Notes: generated from the letters alone by a model not told the origin. 52,496 nucleotides of DNA from CAXNKH01 sp049296795 (GCA_049296795.1 JBAQTC010000018.1:1-52496), one strand, 5' to 3'; positions 41,496-50,707 are shown, counted from the stretch's first letter. Numbers and translations: made by a program.

Positions 41496-44158
41496 TGGCC
41501 TGGGTCGTCTCCGCAGCCGTTACCCTGGTCTCGGAGTACATCGCTGCAGAAATTGCCTTTGGCGTGCTGGAGGCCGGACTGTTCGTTGGCTCCGAGTTGG
41601 CGGTGGGCTCGGTGGTCGGGGGTGCGGCAGGCTTGGTTGCTGGCAAGACCGTATTGGGCGTGGTCAACGGTGCCATGGGAGGTGGCGACAATTCCGTCTC
41701 TGCTGGCGTGGCGCAAGGGGTTCTGCTCAACAGCGCCAGCACGGTCGAGCCTTTGCCCGTCATTTACGGCACCCGCAAAGTCGGCGGCACGCGCTGCCTG
41801 ATCGGGGTCTCGGGTGCCAACAACGAGCACCTGCACTTGGTCATTGCCTTGGGCGAAGGTGAGATTGCTGCGGTGGACGCCATCTATCTGGATGACGTCA
41901 ATATCAACGACCCTCGCTTTGCCGGTCTGGTGAGCAGCGAGATTTACTTAGGCACCGACAGCCAGAGTGCCAGTGCCGCACTGATCGAGGCCTTGCCCGG
42001 GCAGTGGAGCGACCAGCATGTGGGCCAATCCGTGGCCTACCTGGTGCTGCACCTGACCTACAGCCAAAGCGCCTTTGGTGGTCTGCCCACCGTGACCGCC
42101 GACGTGCGTGGACGCAAGGTGTTTGATCCGCGTACCGGCATTGCTGCTTACAGCAACAACCCGGCCTTGTGCATCCGGGACTACCTGACCCACAGCCGCT
42201 ATGGCCGGGGTATCAGTGCCGATCTGATCGACGATGAGAGCTTCATCGCAGCGGCCAACCATTGCGAGGAGATAGTTTCCATTCCTGATGGCAGTCAGAT
42301 GCGCTACAGCTGCGACGGCCTGGTCAATATCGACAACACGGCCTTGGACAACCTTAAGAGCCTGCTGACGAGTTGTCGCGGCATGCTGGTGTATTCAGGT
42401 GGGCGCTACAAGTTGGTGATCGACCGGCGCTGGAGCCAGGATTGTTTCGCCTTCACCGAGGACAACATCACCGGCAGCTGGACCATCAGCCAACCCGGTC
42501 GGCGTGCCAAGTACAACCGCGTGACAGCGGGGATCTTTAACCCGGACAACCACTGGCAACCCGATTTCGCCATTGCCGACAGCACGGCCTACCGGGCACA
42601 AGACAACGGACTGCTGCTGGAAACCCGGCTCGATCTGCCGTTCACGGCCAATAGGGTCCGGGGCCAGCAACTCGCAGGTCTTGTGCTCAAGCAAAGTCGC
42701 TTCGGCTTGAGCGTTCGCTTCAGCGCCCTGGCAGAAGGCCTGCGCGCCGAAGTAGGTGATGTGGTGAGCATCAGCCACAGCACGCCGGGCTGGAATGCCA
42801 AGAAGTTCAGGGTGCTGCAGATCGACCTCAAGAGTGATGACGAGGTGGACATCTCGGCTGCTGAGTACGACGACACAGTCTATGTCTTAGACACACTGAC
42901 CTTGATCACAGGTACGTCCAGCACCAGTTTGCCCAATCCGTTTGCGCTGTTACCGCCGACCGACTTGGTGCTGACCAGTGGAACGAATGAGCTGCTGGTC
43001 CAGGCCGACGGTACGGTGGTCAGCCGCATCAAGGTCACCTGGCGTGCGCCGGCCGATGTGTTTGTCAGCACGGCCGAGATTCAAATCAAGCCGGTGGACT
43101 CCAGCGTCTGGCAGACAGCGGTCAGTACCTTGGCCAGTTCGGGCGCTGCCTGGCTGTCTGCGGTCAACGACGGTCTGCGTTACGACGTGCGCCTGCGCTT
43201 TTACAACGCCTTTGGCGTGGTCTCCAGCTGGTGCCAGGCAGCGCCTCACGCTGTTGTGGGCAAGACCGCACCACCCTCGAACGTGCCGTGGTTGCGACTG
43301 GATGGCACGCGGCTGACCTGGGGAGGCGTCGCTGACATGGACTTAGCAGGCTACCGCGTGCGCTGGCAACCGGGGGTGAGCCGCTCATGGTCAGACGCAC
43401 TGGAACTGCACACCGGCTATCTGTCAGTCTCGCCCTGGGATCTGGCGACCATTCCCTACGGTGCGGGGCAAATCCTCATCAAGGCGGTGGACACCACGGG
43501 TAACGAGAGCGTGGCGGTGACCGCGGTCTCCTGCAATCTGGGGGATGCACCGGTCCAGAATGTCTTTGCCAGCTATCCGCTCAATAGCACCCCAGTACTG
43601 GCGATCGATGCCTCGCGCATGTGGGGCAACCCTGCCTCTCAACTGTGGACCGATGACGCAGCCGTGTTTCTATTGCCGCAGTACCAGCCGATTCAGTGGA
43701 GCGGGAGCACCGTTTTTACCGACAGCGGCCACCTCACACTGTCGGTGTCGGTCATCGGCTACGCGTGGAAGATCACCTGGAAAAAATCCACCGACGCGGC
43801 CTATGTTCCCTTCCCGGGGCGTGCCTGGGTCGATGCGGGGCTCAGCTACGAGTTTCGTATCGATGTCGAGCAAAGCGCAACGCAAGGGTCGGTCGGCATG
43901 GTCGAGGCGCTGCTGGACGTGCCGGACAAAACGATTCGTCTGCCCAACATCGGAATCGCTGCGGGCGGCAGCCGTCTTGCCATCGGCGCGGGCTGGAGGA
44001 GTGTGGTGATCGTGAACCTCACGCTGCAAGGTGATGGTGGTTCGGCAACGACCGCACGCGTGCTGGATAAATCAACAACGGGTCCGCTGGTTCAGTGTTT
44101 CAACGCCAGTGGCGCTGCAACCGCCGCGACGGTGGACGCCTACGTTCAAGGCTATTGA
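41495..44158 (+). CDS. tail tip / host-specificity protein J-like
   Basis: 887 aa. The N-terminus is hydrophobic (VTLVSEYIAAEIAFGVLEAG), followed by VEPLPVIYGTRKVGGTRCLI near residue 85 and the J-type core with ALCIRDYLTHSRYGRGI near 225. Fibronectin-like beta domains lie near 500-660 (e.g. VVSRIKVTWRAPADVFVSTA). It forms the central tip fibre and probably the receptor contact. Confidence 0.92.
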   Translation: MAWVVSAAVTLVSEYIAAEIAFGVLEAGLFVGSELAVGSVVGGAAGLVAGKTVLGVVNGAMGGGDNSVSAGVAQGVLLNSASTVEPLPVIYGTRKVGGTRCLIGVSGANNEHLHLVIALGEGEIAAVDAIYLDDVNINDPRFAGLVSSEIYLGTDSQSASAALIEALPGQWSDQHVGQSVAYLVLHLTYSQSAFGGLPTVTADVRGRKVFDPRTGIAAYSNNPALCIRDYLTHSRYGRGISADLIDDESFIAAANHCEEIVSIPDGSQMRYSCDGLVNIDNTALDNLKSLLTSCRGMLVYSGGRYKLVIDRRWSQDCFAFTEDNITGSWTISQPGRRAKYNRVTAGIFNPDNHWQPDFAIADSTAYRAQDNGLLLETRLDLPFTANRVRGQQLAGLVLKQSRFGLSVRFSALAEGLRAEVGDVVSISHSTPGWNAKKFRVLQIDLKSDDEVDISAAEYDDTVYVLDTLTLITGTSSTSLPNPFALLPPTDLVLTSGTNELLVQADGTVVSRIKVTWRAPADVFVSTAEIQIKPVDSSVWQTAVSTLASSGAAWLSAVNDGLRYDVRLRFYNAFGVVSSWCQAAPHAVVGKTAPPSNVPWLRLDGTRLTWGGVADMDLAGYRVRWQPGVSRSWSDALELHTGYLSVSPWDLATIPYGAGQILIKAVDTTGNESVAVTAVSCNLGDAPVQNVFASYPLNSTPVLAIDASRMWGNPASQLWTDDAAVFLLPQYQPIQWSGSTVFTDSGHLTLSVSVIGYAWKITWKKSTDAAYVPFPGRAWVDAGLSYEFRIDVEQSATQGSVGMVEALLDVPDKTIRLPNIGIAAGGSRLAIGAGWRSVVIVNLTLQGDGGSATTARVLDKSTTGPLVQCFNASGAATAATVDAYVQGY

Positions 44159-44171
44159 GAAGGATACTGAA

Positions 44172-44513
44172 ATGAGCCTACCAACCACCAGCCCCTTCAA
44201 GCGCGGCGACACCCTGGCCTTGTCCGGCATCTACCGCGACAACGGTGTGGCCGTGGCACTCACCAATCAGGTGTTTCGCTCCCAACTGCGCACCAGCGTG
44301 GGGGCACTGATTGCCAATCTGGTGGCGGTGATCGATGCCGATCAGAGCGTGAACCCTGGGCGTTTCTACCTTGCGCTGGCAGACCCTGAACTGTCCGCCA
44401 CACTCCCCGCACCGGCCAACCTGTACTGCGACGTCGAAGTGCATGACGGCGGCACGGTGCGATCCACCGAAACCTTCATCGTGCCGGTAGTGCCCGATGT
44501 GAGTCGGCCCTGA
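44172..44513 (+). CDS. tail-associated protein, 113 aa
   Basis: ATG 44172 with AGAAGGA upstream. Beta-rich: FKRGDTLALSGIYRDNGVAV, FRSQLRTSVGALIANLVAVI and LYCDVEVHDGGTVRSTETFI. Such small proteins follow J-like genes in several prophages. Function unknown; a tail fibre base is plausible. Confidence 0.75.
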   Translation: MSLPTTSPFKRGDTLALSGIYRDNGVAVALTNQVFRSQLRTSVGALIANLVAVIDADQSVNPGRFYLALADPELSATLPAPANLYCDVEVHDGGTVRSTETFIVPVVPDVSRP

Positions 44514-44528
44514 TCCGATGGTGCGCCG

Positions 44529-44705
44529 ATGAACGCCATCACTCTGAGCCTGGAGCCCCAGTGGTCCAGCATCACCATTGAACTCACGCTGGCTGTCCCC
44601 GGCCCGCAAGGCTTGCCGGGAATCAAGGGCGAGCGCGGTGAAGTGGGGCCAGCCGGGCCCTTGATCAATACCACCACCTTGGCCCTGGATGCGGGCTATT
44701 TCTAA
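44529..44705 (+). CDS. small tail protein with collagen-like segment, 58 aa
   Basis: MNAITLSLEPQWSSITIELT leads into a Gly-X-Y run (GPQGLPGIKGERGEVGPAGP), then LINTTTLALDAGYF. The gene is short but keeps frame, lies 15 bp after its neighbour, and shares the collagen motif with the next protein. Probably a trimeric fibre accessory. Confidence 0.7.
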   Translation: MNAITLSLEPQWSSITIELTLAVPGPQGLPGIKGERGEVGPAGPLINTTTLALDAGYF

Positions 44706-44741
44706 ACCGAACGCTAAACCCAAATCCAACCGGAGAACTTC

Positions 44742-45527
44742 ATGCCCAACCTGATTCAAATCAAACGCTCAAGCACCACCGCCACGCCGCCCACCCTGGC
44801 TGTGGGCGAACTGGCTTGGTCCGAACTGACCGACAACCTCTTTATCGGCGAGTCCGGCAACGTGGTCAGTGCCATCGCCGGTCCCGGCACCTTCATGAAA
44901 AAAGCGGACGCCTATACCAAGACCGAGACCGACAGCCGGATTCAGGCGGTGGTCGGTGCCGCACCGGCAGCGCTCGATACCCTGACCGAGTTGGCTGCGG
45001 CCTTGGGTCAGGACGCCAATTACGCAGCGACCGTCACCACCGCGTTGGCCGGTAAAGCGGCATCTGACCTGTCCAACGTGGGAACGCTACCGGCTGTGGT
45101 GGTGAACCAGTTGAAGGGTGCCACGGGAGCAACAGGGTCCACGGGTGCTACTGGTGCGCAGGGTATTCAAGGACTGGCCGGAGCCACGGGGGGGACGGGT
45201 CCTGCGGGTCCTGCAGGCGCACAAGGCATTCAAGGTTTAACGGGAGCGACTGGTGCGACTTCGACAGTCGCCGGGCCGGCGGGTCCGACCGGAGCCACAG
45301 GGGCCACCGGCGCTACGGGTGCCCAGGGTATTCAAGGCTTGATGGGTGCCACCGGAGCCACTGGTGCAGCTTCCACTGTGCCCGGCCCCACCGGTGCAAC
45401 TGGGGCCACGGGTCCGGCCGGCACCACGACCTGGTCGGGCATCACCACCAAGCCCACCACCCTGGCCGGTTTCGGCATCACCGACGCCATGAGTGCTGCG
45501 GCCACGCTGGACGGCGGTGCGTTCTAG
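44742..45527 (+). CDS. collagen-like tail fibre protein
   Basis: 261 aa. The N-terminus IQIKRSSTTATPPTLAVGEL..ELTDNLFIGESG resembles the N-terminal head of phage tropism/fibre proteins. Residues about 125-235 are Gly-X-Y collagen-like repeats (GATGATGSTGATGAQGIQGL, repeated). The C-terminus GITTKPTTLAGFGITDAMSA is a common fibre motif. It probably trimerises. Confidence 0.88.
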   Translation: MPNLIQIKRSSTTATPPTLAVGELAWSELTDNLFIGESGNVVSAIAGPGTFMKKADAYTKTETDSRIQAVVGAAPAALDTLTELAAALGQDANYAATVTTALAGKAASDLSNVGTLPAVVVNQLKGATGATGSTGATGAQGIQGLAGATGGTGPAGPAGAQGIQGLTGATGATSTVAGPAGPTGATGATGATGAQGIQGLMGATGATGAASTVPGPTGATGATGPAGTTTWSGITTKPTTLAGFGITDAMSAAATLDGGAF

Positions 45528-45529
45528 CC

Positions 45530-45724
45530 ATGGCCAACACCATCCTGCACAAGCGCAGCAGCACGGCTGGCACTGTGCCCACCGCTGCGCAGGTCACGCT
45601 GGGTGAGCTGGTGATGAATGTCGCCGACGGCAAGATTTATCTCAAACGCACTGACGGCGTGATCGTCACCTTCGTGCCGGGCTATGTGCCGGGACAGGGT
45701 GATAGCGCGCCGATGTGGAAATAA
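45530..45724 (+). CDS. small fibre-head-like protein, 64 aa
   Basis: ILHKRSSTAGTVPTAAQVTL followed by GELVMNVADGKIYLKRTDGV resembles the N-terminal head of the preceding collagen-like protein (KRSST..P..A..TLGEL), suggesting a shared attachment domain. It starts 2 bp after its neighbour. Confidence 0.75.
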   Translation: MANTILHKRSSTAGTVPTAAQVTLGELVMNVADGKIYLKRTDGVIVTFVPGYVPGQGDSAPMWK

Positions 45725-45739
45725 CCGGAGCAAAAACAA

Positions 45740-46870
45740 ATGACAGCACTTCCCTCCAAAGCCAGTCTGACGGGCACCAACGTGACCCAGGGGCAATTCA
45801 AGACGGCGCTCGATACCGTCAACGATTACCTGACGGGATTGCTGGGTGCCGACGGCACCCCTGCCACCGCCCGAGCCGCCCTGGGTGTGATCAATGACAC
45901 GGCACCGACCTATGCGCAGGTGGTTGCTGCACTCGGGTTTACGCCTTACAGCGCCACCAGCGCTGGTGCCAAGTTGGATAAGGCGGGTGACACGATGACG
46001 GGCAACCTGGCCATCCAGAACACTGCACCCACGCTCACCCTGGTCGATACCGACAACGGTGTCACCAAGTCTGTGCACCACAACGGGGATCTGATTGGCT
46101 TCTTGGGCAACGATGCCAACTGGCGGCAGTACGTCAATAACGCGGGCCAGATGTGGGCGTCCAACTACGGCTGGTTGCATGACCGGTTTGCCCATACCAC
46201 GCCGCTGCCAGATCAAGGCGCGACAGCCGATCACGGTGTGCGTAATTACCTTGGCGACGTCACCGTTTGGCAGCAGCTTAACTGCGGCTATGAAGTATTC
46301 AATGCGGGTGGCGGACAACACCAAGTTCGCTATTACATCCGGGGCTACAACGTCACCGTCAATTGCGATTGCAACTGCAATTGCGGCACCTGTTGCTTCC
46401 CCCTGGACACACAGATCACGATGGCCGATGGCTCGCTCAAACCCGTGTCCAAAGTGGCTGTGGGTGAGCGCGTGTTGTCAGCCTTGGGCGGTGAGTCTGA
46501 GGTGCTGTCACCCATCATCTGCCCCGTGGCCCCGGGTGAAATCACCATTCTGGTCAACGGCGCGGTGCGAATGACGCGCGAGCACCTGCTGCGCGGCATC
46601 GATGGCTGGCTCGCGGTTGATCTTCTTGCCTACATTGGCTGGCGTTCTTGCCAGCAACAGGACGGTCAAGACGTTGGCATCGATCCTTCCCTTCTGCGTC
46701 AAGCGGCGGTTGGCGACTTGATTGTGACCACGAACGGTCTGGTCGAGATCGAATCCCTGGAATGGGCCGCTGGATCGGAGTCCGAAACCCTGATGTCGTT
46801 CCAGTTAAAGGGCGACCGCAGCTTCTTCGCCAACGGCTATGCCGTTGAATCCAGAGCCAACCGGGAGTAA
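45740..46870 (+). CDS. tail protein with Cys cluster and C-terminal Hint domain
   Basis: 376 aa. The N-terminal 205 residues have fibre features (TPYSATSAGAKLDKAGDTMT, HHNGDLIGFLG). Then comes a cluster NCDCNCNCGTCC (Cys at 209, 211, 213, 215, 218, 219). From Cys219 a Hint fold follows: CFPLDTQITMADGSLKPVSK, T-R-E-H (block B), and at the C-terminus LKGDRSFFANGYAVESR (block F). There is no terminal His-Asn and no C-extein, so protein splicing is not expected; N-S acyl shift with cleavage or ligation at Cys219 is possible. It is followed directly by the oxygenase/radical SAM cassette. Confidence 0.85.
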   Translation: MTALPSKASLTGTNVTQGQFKTALDTVNDYLTGLLGADGTPATARAALGVINDTAPTYAQVVAALGFTPYSATSAGAKLDKAGDTMTGNLAIQNTAPTLTLVDTDNGVTKSVHHNGDLIGFLGNDANWRQYVNNAGQMWASNYGWLHDRFAHTTPLPDQGATADHGVRNYLGDVTVWQQLNCGYEVFNAGGGQHQVRYYIRGYNVTVNCDCNCNCGTCCFPLDTQITMADGSLKPVSKVAVGERVLSALGGESEVLSPIICPVAPGEITILVNGAVRMTREHLLRGIDGWLAVDLLAYIGWRSCQQQDGQDVGIDPSLLRQAAVGDLIVTTNGLVEIESLEWAAGSESETLMSFQLKGDRSFFANGYAVESRANRE

Positions 46871-46875
46871 TCGAC

Positions 46876-47835
46876 ATGCAACAACATTTGATTCGATGGG
46901 ATGTGCCTTTAACGGGTGGCCCCAGTAACCCCAGTGACCCCCAACCCACCATGATGAGTTTGACGATCACGGACGATTCCGTGGTGGCGGTGTTGGGCAT
47001 CCAGAATTTAGAGGCCGAGCCCGATCCTGGCCAAGAACCTGATCTGGCGCAGATTGAGCCGTGGTCTGCTGGGCCACTCATTCGCCCCGCACGAAGTGTT
47101 GAGACGTTCAACGCCTTGATGTTGCGCTCCCAGGGTCAGCCTGCCATGCCTGCATCGGGTGTGTTTGCAGCGCAGACGATCGACCCCCAATTCAGGGAAG
47201 GCCGAATGGAACTCAGCGCCATTCTGCGGTTACAACGTGATGGTGGTTTCCTGGGTTCTATGGAGCGCTCTGGTCCCTCTGTGATGTGTTTCCAGATGGA
47301 AGGCGGTGTTCCCCATTACCCGTTCAATCTGTTGTCGCAAACCGTCAACTCCAAGCGTGACTCGCGCTTTGCCAAACAGCCCAATCAGCGTGAAACACCG
47401 CTGATGATGTATTTGGCCCATCCTGATCTGCCGTTTACCCAAGCCACATTCGTGGTGCGTCAACCTGAAGGGTCCCAGTTTGCTTGCAACTTGCCCGGAT
47501 GGGTGCAAGTCGATGCTTCGCCGCATGTGGCGTTGCGCTCCGTGTTGCCCGGTGTCTTGTTTGATACCCCCGTGCTCCAGATTCACCCTGGCATGACGGC
47601 TGAGGTGGGTTTCTCGATTCGATTCCCCGATGGCGATCTTGATCTGAGCGACGCCAATGAGGCCTTGTTTGAATCCACGGGTGGCTATCTGCCGATTCGC
47701 CGCAGCGTCACCCAGTCGGGTGTGGGTGTGCTGCGGGTGTCCGCCCTGGGCATGATGGCCGGGGATAAATTCAAGGTCAAGGCTGGGTTCAAGAACTACT
47801 CGGGTACGGATGAGTTGCTGGTCGAGGTGGTATGA
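46876..47835 (+). CDS. unknown virion-associated candidate, 319 aa
   Basis: It begins 5 bp after the Hint protein and overlaps the oxygenase gene by 4 bp (ATGA). The first half is Pro/Asp/Glu-rich (NLEAEPDPGQEPDLAQIEPW). The second half is beta-rich: FAAQTIDPQFREGRMELSAI, then HPGMTAEVGFSIRFPDGDLD. No domain is recognised. The position suggests a tail component or a substrate/partner of the modifying enzymes. Confidence 0.75.
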   Translation: MQQHLIRWDVPLTGGPSNPSDPQPTMMSLTITDDSVVAVLGIQNLEAEPDPGQEPDLAQIEPWSAGPLIRPARSVETFNALMLRSQGQPAMPASGVFAAQTIDPQFREGRMELSAILRLQRDGGFLGSMERSGPSVMCFQMEGGVPHYPFNLLSQTVNSKRDSRFAKQPNQRETPLMMYLAHPDLPFTQATFVVRQPEGSQFACNLPGWVQVDASPHVALRSVLPGVLFDTPVLQIHPGMTAEVGFSIRFPDGDLDLSDANEALFESTGGYLPIRRSVTQSGVGVLRVSALGMMAGDKFKVKAGFKNYSGTDELLVEVV

Positions 47836-48476
47836 GTCAGATCACCTCCATTTTTAGCACGCCGATGATGGTGCTGGATCTGCCAAGCAATGACGCGGCA
47901 CTTGAGCGCATCGCGAGTGCCGCTCAGGCGTATCACTGCAGGCGTGCCGATGACGATGCGGCGTTTGCCAAACGCACCGGGCGCAGCAGGATTTCGCGGC
48001 CTGATCTGCTGGCCGACCTGACACCCCAGGACCGCGCTTATTTGCTCGAACCCATCAACGCGGCCGTGCGTCAATTCATCGGCGCTGGGCTGCAAGACCC
48101 GGCGGCAGATGAGAGACAACTGGCTGTGCGGGGTTTTGCGCGGTACTACGCGCCCGGTGGTCGGATCGTTCCACACACGCATTTCGACGCCGATGTGGTG
48201 GTGTCCATCTACTTGCAGACCGGCGCTGACGGCACCGGATTTCCAGGCGCGCCAGCTTCAGACCTGATTCTGATTGACCCGGTGCTTCGGGGTTACCCGT
48301 ACCGTGCGCCATTCCACCGGATCGCAGTGCGTGCGGGAATGGCCGTGGTATTTCCGAGCTATGTGCTGCATGAAACCGACCCCAGTCCGGGCCAGCGCGT
48401 GATTGCGGGCCTGGAATACAAGGTCATCTCCCACGATATGGAAAAAGTGTTCAACCCCATTGAGAGTTATTGCTAA
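47832..48476 (+). CDS. 2OG-Fe(II) oxygenase
   Basis: 214 aa. The double-stranded beta-helix iron site is visible: His117-x-Asp119 in HTHFDAD, and a distal His180 in YVLHETDP. A basic residue for 2-oxoglutarate lies about nine residues later (QRVIAGLEYK). Phage members of this superfamily often sit near tail fibre genes; substrates are mostly unknown. ATG of the radical SAM gene overlaps its stop (TAATG). Hydroxylation of a virion protein is inferred. Confidence 0.9.
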   Translation: MSQITSIFSTPMMVLDLPSNDAALERIASAAQAYHCRRADDDAAFAKRTGRSRISRPDLLADLTPQDRAYLLEPINAAVRQFIGAGLQDPAADERQLAVRGFARYYAPGGRIVPHTHFDADVVVSIYLQTGADGTGFPGAPASDLILIDPVLRGYPYRAPFHRIAVRAGMAVVFPSYVLHETDPSPGQRVIAGLEYKVISHDMEKVFNPIESYC

Positions 48477-49852
48477 TGTTCACCATCACCGCCATCAAAC
48501 CCGGCATTAAACCCGGTAGTAGCGAGACTGCCAGTTTCCATTACGACCCGCACACCTCGAGCCTGACCGACGAGGATGGGCGCGACGTGGTGCAGGCTGG
48601 ACCAGCCCAGAAATTCATGGCCGTGCAGACCACCAGCGTGGAGACGCCCGCCGGCAAGATCACCCCGCGCCTCCTCAAAATCTCCCTGGGCCTGTCGTGC
48701 AACTACGAATGCGAATACTGCTCGCAGCGTTTCGTGCCGCGTGCCGCTGAGACCAACAAGGGCGATATTGAGCCGTTTCTGTCGGGCCTGGATGAATGGG
48801 TGACACAGCCCCCGCATAAGATCGAGTTCTGGGGTGGTGAGCCGCTGGTCTATATCAAGACCCTGCGCCCACTGGCCGAAGCGCTCAAAGCCAAGTACCC
48901 GCAAGCCGTGCTGTCCTTCATCACCAATGGTTCGTTGTTGACACCGGAGATCAACGAGTGGATTGACAGAATGGGATTTGGCATTGGCCTGAGTCACGAC
49001 GGCCCTGGCCAGCCGGTGCGTGGGCCTGATCCGCTGGATGACCCCGACAAACGCGCTGCCATTCTCGATCTGTATCGACGGCTGGCTCCGCAAGGTCGCA
49101 TGAGTTTTAACGCGATGATGAATCGGGTTAACCAGAGCCGCGCCGAGGTGTCACGCTTCTTTGTAGAACTAACCGGCGACCCGGAGGTAAAAATTGGTGA
49201 GGGCAGCATCGTCGATGCCTACGATGAGGGCGGGATTGCCACGTCGCTCAGTGGTGCTGACCACGCGCAGTTTCGCCGTCGGGCTTTCCATGAGCTGCGC
49301 ACGGGTCAGGCGCGCAACATGGAGATTGGGCAACGCAAGATTCAGGGTTTCATTGACAGCCTGCGTCAGCGCCGCCCATCGACGGCCCTGGGTCAAAAGT
49401 GTGGCATGGACAGGAGTGACGCCATTGCCGTCGATTTGAAAGGCAACGTGCTGACCTGCCAGAACGTGAGTTCAGAGGGTGTTGCGCCCAACGCACAGAG
49501 CCACCGGATTGGCCATGTGGCTGACCTGGGCGCAGTCAAGTTGAACACCGCCACCCACTGGTCGCACCGCGACGAGTGCCGACGTTGCCCGGTGCTGCAA
49601 CTGTGCGCTGGTGCTTGCATGTTCCTGGAAGGGCCGCTGTGGGAGGCGACTTGCAACAACTCTTACTCCGACAACATCGTGTTCCTGGCCGGGGCGATTG
49701 AGTTCCTGACGGGCTATCTGCCGGTGCATATCGAGGGGAACTTCCGGGAGGACAGGAAGGATATTTGGGGGCAGGTGCATGGCAGCGTGACACCGCCGCC
49801 TGCAAGGCGTGTGATCCCCATCGTTCCCGCCCGGCAGCCAGCATCGGTTTAG
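48476..49852 (+). CDS. radical SAM protein with SPASM domain
   Basis: 458 aa. The radical SAM motif is Cys75-NYE-Cys79-EY-Cys82, followed by EFWGGEPLVYIKTL (glycine-rich SAM site). The C-terminal SPASM region has Cys309 (KCGMDRSDAIAVDLKGNVL, then TCQN), with DECRRCPVLQLCAGACMF and CNN near 366-395 for extra iron-sulfur clusters. SPASM enzymes usually modify peptides. Here it is coupled to a 2OG oxygenase behind tail genes, so a virion protein is a likely substrate; that is inference. Confidence 0.93.
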   Translation: MFTITAIKPGIKPGSSETASFHYDPHTSSLTDEDGRDVVQAGPAQKFMAVQTTSVETPAGKITPRLLKISLGLSCNYECEYCSQRFVPRAAETNKGDIEPFLSGLDEWVTQPPHKIEFWGGEPLVYIKTLRPLAEALKAKYPQAVLSFITNGSLLTPEINEWIDRMGFGIGLSHDGPGQPVRGPDPLDDPDKRAAILDLYRRLAPQGRMSFNAMMNRVNQSRAEVSRFFVELTGDPEVKIGEGSIVDAYDEGGIATSLSGADHAQFRRRAFHELRTGQARNMEIGQRKIQGFIDSLRQRRPSTALGQKCGMDRSDAIAVDLKGNVLTCQNVSSEGVAPNAQSHRIGHVADLGAVKLNTATHWSHRDECRRCPVLQLCAGACMFLEGPLWEATCNNSYSDNIVFLAGAIEFLTGYLPVHIEGNFREDRKDIWGQVHGSVTPPPARRVIPIVPARQPASV

Positions 49853-49879
49853 ACCGCCCCACAACTCATTTCATCAATC

Positions 49880-49910
49880 GCCCGCCTGGTTCGCCAGTGC
49901 GGGCTTTTTT
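49880..49910 (+). terminator. rho-independent terminator after the radical SAM gene
   Basis: GCCCGC-CTGG, loop TTCG, CCAG-T-GCGGGC, then TTTTTT. The stem is strong with a stable TTCG tetraloop. It closes the tail/modification unit before lysis. Confidence 0.85.
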
Positions 49911-49926
49911 ACTTTGGAGAATCGAA

Positions 49927-50229
49927 ATGCAAGATGTCCAACACCCCACCTCCGTGGACAACATGACGCTGCTGCGTCGGGAGGACTTTGAGGAGTTGCT
50001 CGACCGTGCGGCCGAGCGCGGGGCCAACCGGGCGCTAGCGAATCTGGGTCTGGAAAACGGTCACGCTGCCGCCGATATTCGGGATTTGCGAGATCTCATC
50101 GATGCCTGGCGGGAAGCGCGCAGAACTGCCTGGCAGACCACGGTGAAGGTGCTGACCACTGGGGTGCTGGCCGCGATCCTGGTCGGCATCGCCATCAAGT
50201 TACGGCTGGTAGGGGTCCACAATGATTGA
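49927..50229 (+). CDS. DUF6127-like membrane protein of the lysis module
   Basis: 100 aa from ATG 49927 with GGAGA upstream. MTLLRREDFEELLDRAAERG and DIRDLRDLIDAWREARRTAW are family motifs, followed by one membrane segment (VLTTGVLAAILVGIAIKLRL). It sits before the holin-like gene and overlaps it by 8 bp. Possibly a holin partner. Confidence 0.85.
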   Translation: MQDVQHPTSVDNMTLLRREDFEELLDRAAERGANRALANLGLENGHAAADIRDLRDLIDAWREARRTAWQTTVKVLTTGVLAAILVGIAIKLRLVGVHND

Positions 50230-50704
50230 GACCCTTCTCGGCGGCCTCCTCGGTGGGGCCTTCCGTCTCGCGCCGGAAATTCTCAAATGGGTTGACCGTC
50301 GCGGTGAGCGGGGCCACGAACTGGCGATGCAGGACAAGGCGCTGGAGTTTGAGAAGCTGCGTGGCGCACAGCGGATGAGCGAAATCAGTGCGTCGGCGGA
50401 TGCGGCTTGGAACAGCGGGGCTATCGAGGCGCTGCGCGATGCTGTGCGCACCCAGGGTGAGAAAACCGGGGTGGCATGGGCTGATGCTTTGTCGACATCG
50501 GTGCGCCCCACTGTGACTTACCTCTTCGTGCTGATGTACGTTGGCGTGAAGCTGTCGACATTTGTTGGATCGGTCGGCGCTGGTGTTGCCTTTGGTGCGG
50601 CATTGATTGCGACGTGGACAGATGCTGATCAGGCACTGCTAGCGGGAATTTTGAATTTTTGGTTTATCTCGCGAGTGTGGGATCGGCGCGGTGGACACGC
50701 GTAA
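50222..50704 (+). CDS. holin-like protein (3TM type)
   Basis: 160 aa. The N-terminal helix MIETLLGGLLGGAFRLAPEI and two C-terminal hydrophobic segments (VTYLFVLMYVGVKLSTFVG; VAFGAALIATW...ALLAGILNFWF) fit a three-segment holin as in gene transfer agents and prophages. The middle is charged. It would permeabilise the membrane for the lysozyme next door. The ATG overlaps the previous gene. Confidence 0.8.
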   Translation: MIETLLGGLLGGAFRLAPEILKWVDRRGERGHELAMQDKALEFEKLRGAQRMSEISASADAAWNSGAIEALRDAVRTQGEKTGVAWADALSTSVRPTVTYLFVLMYVGVKLSTFVGSVGAGVAFGAALIATWTDADQALLAGILNFWFISRVWDRRGGHA

Positions 50705-50707
50705 GGG

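Noticed and set aside
45115..45450. Diversity-generating or minisatellite repeat in the fibre gene
   Set aside because: The repeats are in-frame Gly-X-Y codons of a collagen-like fibre. No reverse transcriptase or template repeat is present.
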